Shown here one piece after another: positions 53,039-62,920 of a stretch of DNA of 64,000 nt. The position numbers were made by a program, and so were the translations under genes. The notes under the pieces are model-generated. The model was not told the DNA's origin, did no database searches, and saw nothing but the letters and a program-made list of their open reading frames with translations. This DNA comes from an uncultured Muribaculaceae bacterium (lineage in GTDB: Bacteria; Bacteroidota; Bacteroidia; Bacteroidales; Muribaculaceae), in NCBI GenBank assembly GCA_910584055.1, contig CAJTZS010000014.1:1-64000 (forward strand), written 5' to 3'. Position 1 is the stretch's first letter, and every line of letters starts with the position of its first letter.

Positions 53039-54078
53039 AAAAAACATTTCCTGTCAATATAAACGGTAAGGTTTTCCATATTGACGAAGACGCTTACGAA
53101 CTCTTACTGAATTACCTCAACCAACTCCGCGCTGCCTTCACAGGCGCGGAGGGCGATGAAATCGTCAACGACATTGAAAGCCGTATCTCCGAACTGTTCG
53201 ATGAAATAATTTCCCAGGGAGCAGGGGCGATAGTTTATGGCGACGTAAACAGGGTAATTGAAATAATGGGAAAACCAGCCGACATCAGCGACACCAATGA
53301 AGGAGAACTTCCTCCCCCTTATAGACAAGACATTGGCGCTATCCCGCAAGACAATGCCGAAGCGGAAACACAACCTCGCAAACGCCTATATCGCAACATG
53401 AGCAATAAAGTTTTCGGAGGGGTTTTGGGCGGCCTTGCAACATATCTGGGATGGGACGCAAACATAATGCGCCTCCTCTATGCAATCCTCGCAATAGTAA
53501 CCTATTTCTGGCCGCTGACACTGATATACCTTGTTGCCTGGATGGTAATCCCTGCAGCAAACAATCCGCGACGCAAACTTGAGCTGCAAGGGAATCCGGT
53601 CACGGTCGACACAATCGGACAGGAAGTGCTGTCGTCCACCCCTCCTCCATATAACAACGATTCCCCGGACATCCCCGGAATCGCAAAAAATGCGTTTTCC
53701 GTGTTAGGAAAATTCGTGATGGGATTCCTGGGTCTGATCGGTTCTGCGGCAACACTTGTGGCAACAGGATTCTTCATATTCTTCCTGACCTCACTTATTG
53801 CCTACACATGTTTCGGCAACGATATACTGATTGAATCATTCGGATGGAATTTGAGCTACAACTCGTCTCCGTTAGCCATAACCATATGCAGTCTGGCATG
53901 CCTCGCATTCTCGTTCTGCTTTATAATTCCCGGCGTTGCTTTGGCCTGGACAGCAGGTTGCTCGCTGTTCAACTACAAAGGAGCCTCCAAAGCCACGATA
54001 ATCACCGCCGTCTTCCTGGAGATGCTGGTCATAGTGGCGACAATAATCCTCTTCATCTTCGCCAACAACCTCTACTGA
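53035..54078 (+). CDS. PspC-domain membrane protein
   Basis: A 347-residue protein. The cytoplasmic N-terminal ~90 residues (FPVNINGKVFHIDEDAYELLLNYL...IEIMGKPADIS) are a conserved companion of PspC domains in Bacteroidetes. Next is a PspC domain (KRLYRNMSNKVFGGVLGGLATYLGWDANIMRLLYAILAI..PLTLIYLVAWMVIP), followed by three or more further transmembrane helices. It is translationally coupled to PadR, the usual arrangement. A role in envelope stress is inferred from PspC homologues. Confidence 0.92.
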   Translation: MKKTFPVNINGKVFHIDEDAYELLLNYLNQLRAAFTGAEGDEIVNDIESRISELFDEIISQGAGAIVYGDVNRVIEIMGKPADISDTNEGELPPPYRQDIGAIPQDNAEAETQPRKRLYRNMSNKVFGGVLGGLATYLGWDANIMRLLYAILAIVTYFWPLTLIYLVAWMVIPAANNPRRKLELQGNPVTVDTIGQEVLSSTPPPYNNDSPDIPGIAKNAFSVLGKFVMGFLGLIGSAATLVATGFFIFFLTSLIAYTCFGNDILIESFGWNLSYNSSPLAITICSLACLAFSFCFIIPGVALAWTAGCSLFNYKGASKATIITAVFLEMLVIVATIILFIFANNLY

Positions 54079-54149
54079 CCTCCTCCCCTCTCGACATTGC
54101 CAAATCCCCATTTATCTCTGCGATTATTCCCCCCCAGAGGCGCAGAGGT

Positions 54150-54164
54150 TGTCGCGGAGCGACA
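54150..54164. repeat. REP-like palindrome TGTCGC-GGA-GCGACA
   Basis: A 15-nt imperfect palindrome whose exact reverse complement occurs at 62891-62905 inside the hairpin after the SusCD operon. Both are intergenic, which suggests a dispersed repeat family. Confidence 0.6.
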
Positions 54165-54176
54165 CAAGGGTGTATT

Positions 54177-54217
54177 AACCCCGCACAGATGTAACGAAGT
54201 AGAATCTGTGCGGGGTT
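54177..54217 (+). terminator. 14-bp GC-rich hairpin downstream of padR-pspC
   Basis: AACCCCGCACAGAT (54177-54190) pairs perfectly with 54204-54217 around a 13-nt loop, about 100 nt after the pspC stop. The T tract is weak. With the REP-like palindrome and the next promoter it fills the ~350-nt interval. Confidence 0.6.
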
Positions 54218-54258
54218 GATTCGATAAAATAAGGATTTTTAATTATTTTAAGAAAATA

Positions 54259-54290
54259 TTTGCATTTTTATGTCACTTTAATTAAATTTG
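54259..54290 (+). promoter_or_regulatory. Promoter of the zinc metalloprotease gene
   Basis: TTTG (54259-54262), a 20-nt spacer and TAAATTTG (54283-54290) match the Bacteroidetes consensus exactly, implying a 5' leader of about 130 nt before the ATG at 54432. Confidence 0.7.
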
Positions 54291-54431
54291 TGCCCGTTCA
54301 ATCATCTAATACCACATAAACGAAGCGTAATCCGACTTAAATCAGATTCATGCCGAAGTAATCAAGCGAAATCTATCCATATACGAAACAAGTGACACGG
54401 ATCGGTCGGTGAAGCGTAAACTTTTACAACA

Positions 54432-57062
54432 ATGACACTGAAACTGACACTGAAACAATTCGCAGGGGTCGCAGCATTGACAGGATGCTTGATTTTGCCT
54501 ATGTCATCAGCTGAAGCCGGACTTTTTAAACGTAAAAAAGCACCTAAACAGGAAACAGCCCTCACCGGTGAGGCCAAAGACAGCGCGGAAATGGCCAAGA
54601 AATTTGCCGGGGCTCAAAGATTCGAGGGTCTTTTCGATTGCCGCTTAGACAAAGACGGTGACCTTTATTTCATACTTCCCGACAGCGTGTTCAACCATAC
54701 ATACCTTCTTTCCAGCCGAGTTGCGGGAATATCTTACACCGGAGACCTGGTGGCGGGACAGATGAATATAACTCCATTGGTGATACGTTTCACGAAAGAC
54801 GACAAGAACGTCTACATGCATCTGGTGCAAGACGCGAACATAGTAGACCCCAACGATCCCATCAAAGTTTCCTTCGACCGCAACATGATCGATCCGGTGC
54901 TCAAAGGGTTCAAGATAAAACACCGCAACAGCGGAAGCGTCGCCATTGACATGACGGCATTCTTTTCCGGAGATGAAAAGCTGATATCCCCCATCAAGGA
55001 TTCCGACCCGTTTGCAAAAATGCTGAGCGGAAGACAAGGTGTGGAGGGCACATTTTATAAAGACGGCTCTACCATTACGAAGGTAAAGGCATTTCCCGAC
55101 AATATTATAATAGAGAGTCAGCTCGCATATACCACAAAGAAAGTCACCGACCCATACACGGTAAAAGTGTCCCGCTCAATAATGAAGCTTCCCGACAATC
55201 CGATGAAGCCGAGATTGCAAGACAACCGCGTGGGATATTTCTACGACACGAAAAAGCTATATTCCTCCAACAATGACAAAATAGAGGTTTATAATATAAT
55301 CAACCGCTTCCGCGTGGAGCCGAAAGATGAAGACCTCGATGCCTATTTCGCCGGCAAACTTGTGGAGCCGAAGAAAAAGATAAAGTTTTATGTAGATTCC
55401 GCTTTCCCCGACAAATGGCGCAAGGCCGTAAAGGAGGGCATCGAATATTGGAATATCGCTTTCGAAGAAGCCGGGTTCAAAAACGTGATCGAAGCGCTGG
55501 ACTATCCCACCGACAATCCTGACTTCGACCCGGACGATGTCCGTTTCAACTGCGTGCGCTATAGCGTCACTCCCACCGCCAATGCAATGGGACCGTCGCA
55601 CAACGACCCGCGCACTGGCGAGATACTCGGAGCCGACGTAATATGGTATCACAACGTGCTCTCGCTCGTGCATGACTGGAGATTCGTGCAGACAGGAGCC
55701 GTCGACCCTCGCGTGCGCACCAAAACTTTCGCAGACTCAGTTATGTATGAATCGCTCACTTATGTCACGGCTCATGAAGTTGGACATTGCCTCGGCCTGA
55801 TGCACAACATGGGTGCTTCATATGCATACACGATCGACAACCTGCGGGATCCCGCTTTCACCCAGAAATACGGCACCACCCCCAGCATCATGGACTACGC
55901 CCGAAACAATTTCGTGGCGCAGCCCGGAGACTACGAGCGCGGAGTGCGTCTCACACCTCCCCCGGTAGGAGTATACGACATAAACGCCATCAAATGGGGT
56001 TACAGACTCATTCCCGACACAAAAGATTTCAAAGATGAAAAACCGGTTCTCGACAAATGGATAGAAGAGAAAGAGAACGACCCGATGTATGAGTTCGGAG
56101 CCCAGCAGGTGTTGGGAACGATAGACCCCACAGACCAGACTGAAGACCTCGGTAACGACCATATTAAAGCCGGCGACATGGCAATCTCCAACCTCAAGAT
56201 AATAATGGACAATTTTGAGGATTGGGCCGGAGAACCGGGCAAGGATTACGACTCTTCCCTTCTTGAAACCTATAAGGCCCTGATCAGCCAATATGTACGC
56301 CACGTCTCACACGTTCTACCATATATCGGAGGGGTGCAGTTCAAGGAAGTGGTGCAAGGTCGCGAACGGGGGCCGAAACGTAATTATTTCTCTAAAAATG
56401 AAACTCGCAGAGCGATGGAATGGCTTCTGGGACAATGCCGCTCCAACGGATGGCTCACACCTGCCGACCTCAATTCGAAATTCGAAGACCCGGTGACGGA
56501 ATGGCGCGAGAAAGTGGATAAGGCCGTTATCGGAACGCTGCTCTCGCCCGTGAATATCGGTAGAATCAAAACCGGGCATGAACTCAATCCCAAAGATTGC
56601 TACTCACATGTGGAATATGTAGATGATGCATTGAAGAACATATTCGCCGCCACATATGCCAACCGCAAACTCGATGACACAGAACGGCGCCTGCAGACTC
56701 TGGCCCTTGAGGCAATGGTGAAAAGCGCAGGGCTGACAATGCCCGGGCAAGCAGCCAAAAGCCTTGCGTCGGAATCCTGGCTTGACGCCGAACCGACATC
56801 GCTACTCGGGATAGCTCCGGCTCTGCCATGTTCTCTCGATGCATCTGCAATCCCCGGGGAATGCACCCATTCATTCTTCAGGATAGTGTTCGGCAATCCC
56901 CCTCTCCCGGCGGAGGAGCTTAAACCGATGATGCTCTCCAGGCTGAAAAAGCTTCAGTCCCTATATCGCCGCGCCGCTTCTTCCGCTCCCGACGCTCCGT
57001 CGCGTGAGTTCTACGAATATCAGGCAAGAAACATAAACCTCATCCTCAATCCCAATTCCTAA
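54432..57062 (+). CDS. Exported zinc-dependent metalloprotease (DUF5117/DUF5118 type)
   Basis: An 876-residue metzincin-like protein common in Bacteroidetes. It has a signal peptide-like N-terminus (KQFAGVAALTGCLILPMSSAEA) and N-terminal DUF5118/DUF5117-type regions ('FEGLFDCRLDKDGDLYFILPDSVFNHTYLLSSRVAG', 'VDSAFPDKWRKAVKEGIEYWN'). The zinc site is H448-E449-x-x-H452 with third ligand H458 (HEVGHCLGLMH). A met-turn-like 'SIMDYARNNFVAQPGD' follows. It degrades proteins or peptides in the periplasm or at the surface. It stands upstream of a SusCD pair, separated by a hairpin, suggesting a link to peptide use that remains inference. Confidence 0.9.
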   Translation: MTLKLTLKQFAGVAALTGCLILPMSSAEAGLFKRKKAPKQETALTGEAKDSAEMAKKFAGAQRFEGLFDCRLDKDGDLYFILPDSVFNHTYLLSSRVAGISYTGDLVAGQMNITPLVIRFTKDDKNVYMHLVQDANIVDPNDPIKVSFDRNMIDPVLKGFKIKHRNSGSVAIDMTAFFSGDEKLISPIKDSDPFAKMLSGRQGVEGTFYKDGSTITKVKAFPDNIIIESQLAYTTKKVTDPYTVKVSRSIMKLPDNPMKPRLQDNRVGYFYDTKKLYSSNNDKIEVYNIINRFRVEPKDEDLDAYFAGKLVEPKKKIKFYVDSAFPDKWRKAVKEGIEYWNIAFEEAGFKNVIEALDYPTDNPDFDPDDVRFNCVRYSVTPTANAMGPSHNDPRTGEILGADVIWYHNVLSLVHDWRFVQTGAVDPRVRTKTFADSVMYESLTYVTAHEVGHCLGLMHNMGASYAYTIDNLRDPAFTQKYGTTPSIMDYARNNFVAQPGDYERGVRLTPPPVGVYDINAIKWGYRLIPDTKDFKDEKPVLDKWIEEKENDPMYEFGAQQVLGTIDPTDQTEDLGNDHIKAGDMAISNLKIIMDNFEDWAGEPGKDYDSSLLETYKALISQYVRHVSHVLPYIGGVQFKEVVQGRERGPKRNYFSKNETRRAMEWLLGQCRSNGWLTPADLNSKFEDPVTEWREKVDKAVIGTLLSPVNIGRIKTGHELNPKDCYSHVEYVDDALKNIFAATYANRKLDDTERRLQTLALEAMVKSAGLTMPGQAAKSLASESWLDAEPTSLLGIAPALPCSLDASAIPGECTHSFFRIVFGNPPLPAEELKPMMLSRLKKLQSLYRRAASSAPDAPSREFYEYQARNINLILNPNS

Positions 57063-57069
57063 CTTAACC

Positions 57070-57107
57070 AAGGCGGGGAAACGGCAATACGCCCGCTTCT
57101 CCGCCTT
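57070..57107 (+). terminator. Hairpin between metalloprotease and SusC genes
   Basis: The outer stem AAGGCGG (57070-57076) pairs with CCGCCTT (57101-57107) and continues inward with GAA/TTC and CGG/CCG-type pairing. TTTCT partly overlaps the 3' arm, giving a modest intrinsic terminator. Confidence 0.55.
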
Positions 57108-57123
57108 TCTAAACGACATCATT

Positions 57124-60100
57124 ATGAAACAATATTTCCTGATCCTGCTTGCGTTCCTGATGCTTCCACAACTCCACGCCGCTCCAGCCGCACACATCAC
57201 GGGGGTTGTAGAGGATGAGAACAGCGAGCCGCTTGCCGGAGCCACGATAAGAATCGACGGTGTCCCCGGCGGCACGGCAACCGATATAGACGGCAAGTTC
57301 AAACTTCCGCTTCCGGCACGCAAGACATCCACACTGATAGTGTCTTGCTTCGGTTACGAGACCCGACGCATAAACGTTACCAAGGATACAAAAAACTTGG
57401 TAATAAAGATGACTGCCGTGCATTCGGATATTGACGAAGTTGTAGTCATCGGATACGGCACGGCAAAACGTTCCGAACTTACATCATCCGTGGAAACAAT
57501 CAGCGGAAAAGACCTCGCTAAGATTCCGGCAATGAACATCGACCAGTCGCTCGGAGGTCAGGTGGCTGGCCTTGGCGTGCAGGCAATATCCGGAGATCCA
57601 TCCTCCGCCCGCGAATCAACACTGAGTATCCGGGGTAACCTCGGAAATCCGTTACTCGTCATTGACGGCGTTCCCCGCTTCTCCTCCACAACCAACGAAG
57701 GAGAAATGCGTCTCAGCGACCTCAACCCCGATGATATAGAAAGCATATCCATCCTTAAGGATGCAGCGGCAGCGGCAGTCTACGGCGCACGTGCTGCCAA
57801 CGGAGTGATACTTGTGCAGACAAAAAGAGGGAAAGAGGGAGAACGCACACGCGTCAACTATCGGGGACAGCTGAATTTCGACCAGGCCACATACCTTCCC
57901 AAATTCCTGAACGCCCGTCAATTCGCCGAACTTTACAACCGTGCTGTCGAACAGAATCCCGACGGAGGATACACACCTTACAATCTTGAAGACCTCGGAT
58001 CCAACCCAAACCTATACGGAGACACTTCGCTTTTCGATTATTTCCACAAATGGGGACACACGCAGAGACATTCATTGTCGGTGTCGGGAGGTGTCAAATC
58101 GATACGCTATCTCGCGTCAGCAGGTTTTTCAGAATCCAAAGGACTCTATTCAAATATAGGGAGAAACCGTTTCAATTACTCCCTCAGGATTGATGCCGAC
58201 CTTTTCAAAGGACTTTCCTTAGCGTTAAACCTTACGGGAGCCATATCAAACTATAAGAACAACAACAATCCGCTGACAATCGATGCCGCATACTCTTTCT
58301 CACCGATAGAAGTGTTACGCTACACCGACGGCTCCTTTGCAAGCCTTCAAGGAGCCAACCCGTTGGTATCCGTGCTCGGTCTCGGTGGATATCAAAAAAC
58401 CAAATCTGATTTCCACACTCTCAACGCCACTCTCCGATACAAGATTCCGAAAGTTGACGGCCTTGAGATCTACGTCACAGCAACCCACGACATGAACCAT
58501 TCCGGAGTGTCGACATTCTCAAAACCGGTGGAGCTCAGCGTATACAATCCCCTTACCGGTGAAATAACCGTTGACCCCTCCACCATCTATCCCCAGGCGA
58601 GAATCGTGATGAGTGACCGCCAGCAGCGTGTTAACAACACCCTGCTTGAAGGAGGCATATCCTACAACCACACGTTCAATTCCCTCCATCATGTCACAGG
58701 GTTAGCTGTCGTGAACTATCAGGACTACCACAACAAATATCTACGTGGCACCAACAACAACCTTCCAGGCATAAAACCGGAAATCATAGGAAACACATCG
58801 ACAGGCTCTCTGTCAGGCAGCGAATATATGAGCCAGCGCGCCTCCACCGTCGGACGTCTCACTTACGGGTTCGACAACAGGTATTTCGCGGAATTCAGCT
58901 TCCGGGTGGACGGTTCCACAAGATTCGCCCCCAGCAAAAGATGGGGATTCTTCCCTACATTCTCCGCATCCTGGGTGATATCCAACGAAAAATTCTTCTC
59001 AAAGATTTCCCCATCCATCATATCGCAGGCAAAGATACGCGCATCCGCCGGCATACTGGGTGACGACGGTGTGGCCTCAGATTTCGGATACCTGCAGTAT
59101 TATAACTTCACGGACACTGAAGGGTATAATTTCGGCAATCTGTGGACTCCCGGTCTTCTGCCGTCACTAAGTTCGTATCCTAACGAAACGCTGACGTGGG
59201 GTAAATCCAAAGACATCAACGTCGGCCTTGACCTCGGTTTCTGGAACAACCGGGTCACCGCATCGGTGGAATGGTATCAGAGAATGCGCACAAACATGGT
59301 GACGGATGCCAGAGAATACCTCTTCCCTCCCACAGTCGGAACAGGAGGAGTGCTCCCTTCCGTCAATATCGGCAAAGTGCGCTTCAGCGGATTCGATTTC
59401 ACGGTGCGACATAACAACAACATCGGCGACTTCCAATATGACGTCTCTTTCAATATCGGCACATCCGAAAACAAAGTGCTTGACTGGGGAGACGAGTCCT
59501 CACTGCCGGAGACACAGCGACGCGCCGGAAAACCATTCACCGTTTGGACTCTCTATCAGGATGCCGGACTTTTCCAAAGCTATGAGGAAATCGCGGCTTG
59601 GCCGGTGGATCAGGACGGCAAAAAGAATTCCACCCTCGCTCCCGGCGACATAAAGTATCTTGACCAGGACGGTGACAACAAATTGACCGTAAACGACATG
59701 GTTTTCGTGCAGGATTCATCGCTTCCTGAAATCAACTATGGTTTCAGCCTCGGTGGCTCTTGGAAAGGTATACACCTCAACCTTTCATTCCAGGGCGCGG
59801 GAGGATACAACCAGATGATCAGCGAACTTTACACCCTTGAAAGCAGTTCCCTCCAACGCTTCCAGGATTATCATTACACAAATTCATGGACCCAGGACAA
59901 TCCGGGAGCTGAATACCCGCGAATAAAGTTCGCCTCAACTGAAGACAACAACCGCCGCGCCAGCACATTCTGGCTGAAAAAATGTAATTACCTGCGCCTG
60001 AAAGCACTGACTGTAGGATATTCAATTCCATCTTCCATCCTCAAGAAAACAAAGCTTTCATCGGTTGACGTTTCCTTCCAGGCAACCAACCTGCACACAT

Positions 60101-60189
60101 GGTCTTCCCTCCACAACATGGACCCGGAATCACTTCGCGGCTATCCCCTTCAGAGATCTTACGGCTTCTCCCTATCATTCGGTTTCTAA
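57124..60189 (+). CDS. SusC/RagA-family TonB-linked outer membrane transporter
   Basis: A 1021-residue TonB-dependent transporter: signal peptide (MKQYFLILLAFLMLPQLHAAPA), a carboxypeptidase-regulatory-like domain (ITGVVEDENSEPLAGATIRI..TDIDGKF), a TonB-box region 'IDEVVVIGYGTAKRSELTSS', a plug (SIRGNLGNPLLVIDGVPRF and 'ISILKDAAAAAVYGARAANGVILVQTKRGK') and a 22-strand barrel ending SYGFSLSFGF. It imports a ligand captured by the SusD partner 14 nt downstream. The substrate is unknown. The absence of an adjacent glycosidase and the presence of a protease upstream leave peptides or protein-linked ligands possible. Confidence 0.96.
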   Translation: MKQYFLILLAFLMLPQLHAAPAAHITGVVEDENSEPLAGATIRIDGVPGGTATDIDGKFKLPLPARKTSTLIVSCFGYETRRINVTKDTKNLVIKMTAVHSDIDEVVVIGYGTAKRSELTSSVETISGKDLAKIPAMNIDQSLGGQVAGLGVQAISGDPSSARESTLSIRGNLGNPLLVIDGVPRFSSTTNEGEMRLSDLNPDDIESISILKDAAAAAVYGARAANGVILVQTKRGKEGERTRVNYRGQLNFDQATYLPKFLNARQFAELYNRAVEQNPDGGYTPYNLEDLGSNPNLYGDTSLFDYFHKWGHTQRHSLSVSGGVKSIRYLASAGFSESKGLYSNIGRNRFNYSLRIDADLFKGLSLALNLTGAISNYKNNNNPLTIDAAYSFSPIEVLRYTDGSFASLQGANPLVSVLGLGGYQKTKSDFHTLNATLRYKIPKVDGLEIYVTATHDMNHSGVSTFSKPVELSVYNPLTGEITVDPSTIYPQARIVMSDRQQRVNNTLLEGGISYNHTFNSLHHVTGLAVVNYQDYHNKYLRGTNNNLPGIKPEIIGNTSTGSLSGSEYMSQRASTVGRLTYGFDNRYFAEFSFRVDGSTRFAPSKRWGFFPTFSASWVISNEKFFSKISPSIISQAKIRASAGILGDDGVASDFGYLQYYNFTDTEGYNFGNLWTPGLLPSLSSYPNETLTWGKSKDINVGLDLGFWNNRVTASVEWYQRMRTNMVTDAREYLFPPTVGTGGVLPSVNIGKVRFSGFDFTVRHNNNIGDFQYDVSFNIGTSENKVLDWGDESSLPETQRRAGKPFTVWTLYQDAGLFQSYEEIAAWPVDQDGKKNSTLAPGDIKYLDQDGDNKLTVNDMVFVQDSSLPEINYGFSLGGSWKGIHLNLSFQGAGGYNQMISELYTLESSSLQRFQDYHYTNSWTQDNPGAEYPRIKFASTEDNNRRASTFWLKKCNYLRLKALTVGYSIPSSILKKTKLSSVDVSFQATNLHTWSSLHNMDPESLRGYPLQRSYGFSLSFGF

Positions 60190-60203
60190 GCATTTAAACA
60201 GGT

Positions 60204-61976
60204 ATGAAAACAAGATATAGTATATTCTTAACTTTATGTGTTGTCGGAATGGCATGGCTCACTTCATGCAACGCCATATTCCGTGACGCCCCCAACGATA
60301 AACTTGCGGAAAACATTATCTGGAGCGACGAGAAGCTACTCGATGAATACACAGGCAGCTGGTATCGCCACATGGACAACGGCTTCACCATCCTCGTATC
60401 CACGATAATCAAGAATAACGGCGAAGAATTCGATGCCTGGTTCGGTGACCAGCTCACCGTGGGACGGCGCGACTGGTATCAGGCCGGTTACGGTGAGATA
60501 CTGAAGGGATCGGAAACCATGATCAGCGGGCGAAGCCGCCTGATATGGCAGACAGCCTACGAACAAATCAAATCCGTCAACAAGCTTCTGGAACATCAGG
60601 CGGAACTTCCTCCTGCAATACGGGACCGGATCGTGGGAGAAGCGCACTTCTTCCGGGCTTGGTATTATTATACTCTAATGCGCCGCTACGGAGGCGTTAT
60701 GCTTATTGACCGTGTATTCGATCCCCTTGTAGAGACTGTGAAATATCCCCGCGCCTCATATGAAGAGATGGTGAAATTCATTACGGAAGAAGCCGACAAG
60801 GCGGCAAGACTGTTACCTGTGTCGCACGAGACGCGCCACACCGGACGTGTGACAAAGGGAGCCGCATATATGCTTATGGGCAAAACATATTTCTGGGCGG
60901 CGGGCATCAAATTCCAAAATGCAGACAAACCATATCTCGGTTTCCCCGACAACCGATCGGATAAAATGCGTGAACTCGCCGCGCTTGCTTACGATGAGGT
61001 TGAAAAACTGCATGCCTACGATCTCCTGCCGGCTTCCGGAGGGACTGTCCGCGACAACGCGTTGAAATATCGCAATATTTTCCTGACCAAGAACTCCGTG
61101 GAATCAATACTGGAAGTGCAGCATAACGATGACGGCAACTTCCTATATGAATTCGGGCACAAGCTCGACCGCGATGCCGCGCCTCCTACAATGGGGGGAA
61201 CGAACTGCGCCTACAACCCGACGCAGAACCACGTTGACGAATATCGCATGGCAAACGGCAAGATGATTGACGATCCGGCCTCGGGATATGACGAGGACAA
61301 CCCCTATGAAAACCGCGACACTCGCTTCTACGCCAACATCCTCTACGATGGAGCCGAATGGTCTTCACGCACTTTGGACATCCATTACACAAAGATTGGG
61401 AGCGAAGAAGTGGCAGGGGCCGACCTGACACCATACGGCACATCAACCACTGCGTCTGTAACGCGCACGGGATATTATATGGCAAAATTCTTACGCGAGT
61501 CACAACAGATCAACACGGATGAGACATATGCAAGCTCCCAGAATTACATTATCTGGAGATACGCTGAATTACTCCTCGACTACGCCGAACTGGATTGGTA
61601 TGCAGGACGCACAGGCGATGCCCTGATAAAAATAAACCGCATCCGTGAAAGGGTTGGAATGCCGGCGTTGCCGTCCGTCACCTTGGAAGATATCATGAAC
61701 GAACGTCGCGTGGAACTTGCTTTCGAAAAAACCACATATTGGGACCTGTTGCGCCTCGGAATAGCGGAAGAGACGATGTGCGGCGAGGATAACCCTATTT
61801 TCCGCGTTAAGATTGTGGTTCAGGATGACGGATCAAAAAAATACACTTATTCCGTAGTAAACGGACGCAACAACAACATCCGCTATTTCGACCGAAAACA
61901 ATATTTCTGGCCCATTTCTTGGAGCGACATCCGCTATCATGGAGTAGACCAAAACCCTGACTGGAAAGAAGTTTAA
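60204..61976 (+). CDS. RagB/SusD-family surface lipoprotein
   Basis: A 590-residue partner of the SusC protein, lipidated at Cys22 (LTSC). SusD features include the N-terminal TPR-like helices ('IVGEAHFFRAWYYYTLMRRYGGVMLID'), 'RVTKGAAYMLMGKTYFWAAG' and the C-terminal 'ARTGDAL..INRIRERVGMPALPSVTLEDIMNERRVELAFEKTTYWDLLR' block (fragments N-R-I-R and E-R-R-V-E-L-A-F-E are diagnostic). It acts as the ligand-binding lid of the transporter. A small exported protein follows after 18 nt, completing a three-gene unit. Confidence 0.96.
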   Translation: MKTRYSIFLTLCVVGMAWLTSCNAIFRDAPNDKLAENIIWSDEKLLDEYTGSWYRHMDNGFTILVSTIIKNNGEEFDAWFGDQLTVGRRDWYQAGYGEILKGSETMISGRSRLIWQTAYEQIKSVNKLLEHQAELPPAIRDRIVGEAHFFRAWYYYTLMRRYGGVMLIDRVFDPLVETVKYPRASYEEMVKFITEEADKAARLLPVSHETRHTGRVTKGAAYMLMGKTYFWAAGIKFQNADKPYLGFPDNRSDKMRELAALAYDEVEKLHAYDLLPASGGTVRDNALKYRNIFLTKNSVESILEVQHNDDGNFLYEFGHKLDRDAAPPTMGGTNCAYNPTQNHVDEYRMANGKMIDDPASGYDEDNPYENRDTRFYANILYDGAEWSSRTLDIHYTKIGSEEVAGADLTPYGTSTTASVTRTGYYMAKFLRESQQINTDETYASSQNYIIWRYAELLLDYAELDWYAGRTGDALIKINRIRERVGMPALPSVTLEDIMNERRVELAFEKTTYWDLLRLGIAEETMCGEDNPIFRVKIVVQDDGSKKYTYSVVNGRNNNIRYFDRKQYFWPISWSDIRYHGVDQNPDWKEV

Positions 61977-61994
61977 ACAAAAATACGAATAAAT

Positions 61995-62861
61995 ATGAAA
62001 AAGATTTTACTTACCCTTGCAGCATTGGCGGCTATTTCCACTGTCAACGCTCAACAGACCTACAATTTTTTCGACCCGGCTGATGTCGATGCCGACGGCT
62101 GGCTCTGGCTCGACACTCCCGAAAAACTGAAAAAATACTGCGGCGTAGAGACAAAAACAAAAAAGTATTTAATAAAGCTTCAAGACGCAGATTATGAGCT
62201 TGAAGCGGGAATCTATCCTGAATGTTCCACAGACGCTGCATACGTCGGTTTTGGCACAGACGGAGTGAAAGGTGGTCCAGATTCACACACCGGAGCCATA
62301 GTTCTGCCCAAAGCAGCGTCCAATTTTTCATCTCTGACAGCTCCTTCCTTGAAAGGAGGTGCGATACTTATGTACCTTCCGGATTGTGCAAAACTGGATG
62401 TATTCGTTTCCGCCGAGCAAGAAAACATTAATCTTTGCGTGCATGTTGCCGATGACCATGTCAGGGTATCAGAGCTGCAAATGATTAAGGGAGGTGAAAA
62501 AACCGGAGGATTCATGGGTGATAACCTGGAAGGTGTAAAATATACCGGAAGCTGGAATGACATCGAACAGCTGGAAGATTCTCAATTCGGTCCCAACTGG
62601 AATCAACAATTCAAGATTCAAAGTGTTCTCGGTGATAAGCGTGCGATTCTTATCGGAAACTATATGAAGGATTCCCCCCTCTATATCCACGGTATACGCG
62701 TATTGACCTATACCAACGTCAACAGCGGAGCCGGAGTTGAGGGAATAGCTGCCGATGGCGATGACGCAGACGCTCCGACATACAATGTTTTCGGTGTGAA
62801 GGTTGACCCCTCCTACAAAGGCATCGTAATCAAGAACGGCAAGAAATTCATAAACCGCTAA
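61995..62861 (+). CDS. Exported protein with T9SS-like C-terminal tail, SusCD-associated
   Basis: A 288-residue protein with a signal peptide (MKKILLTLAALAAISTVNAQ). It has one central beta-rich domain resembling carbohydrate- or ligand-binding jelly rolls in style, and a C-terminal segment 'PTYNVFGVKVDPSYKGIVIKNGKKFINR' that resembles sorting tails seen on Bacteroidales surface proteins (Y-N-x-x-G-x-x-V ... Y-K-G-I-V-I-x-N-G-K-K). No catalytic motif was recognised. It is the last gene of the SusCD operon, a place often taken by surface glycan-binding or ligand-binding proteins. Confidence 0.78.
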   Translation: MKKILLTLAALAAISTVNAQQTYNFFDPADVDADGWLWLDTPEKLKKYCGVETKTKKYLIKLQDADYELEAGIYPECSTDAAYVGFGTDGVKGGPDSHTGAIVLPKAASNFSSLTAPSLKGGAILMYLPDCAKLDVFVSAEQENINLCVHVADDHVRVSELQMIKGGEKTGGFMGDNLEGVKYTGSWNDIEQLEDSQFGPNWNQQFKIQSVLGDKRAILIGNYMKDSPLYIHGIRVLTYTNVNSGAGVEGIAADGDDADAPTYNVFGVKVDPSYKGIVIKNGKKFINR

Positions 62862-62875
62862 TCAACCAAACAATC

Positions 62876-62920
62876 GCAAACTGGAATAGATGTCGCTCCG
62901 CGACATCTATTCCAGTTTGC
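62876..62920. terminator. 21-bp perfect hairpin after the SusCD operon
   Basis: The arms 62876-62896 and 62900-62920 are exact reverse complements with a 3-nt TCC loop. The inner part is the REP-like TGTCGC/GCGACA palindrome also seen at 54150. Its right arm overlaps the -33 box of the fbp promoter. Confidence 0.8.
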
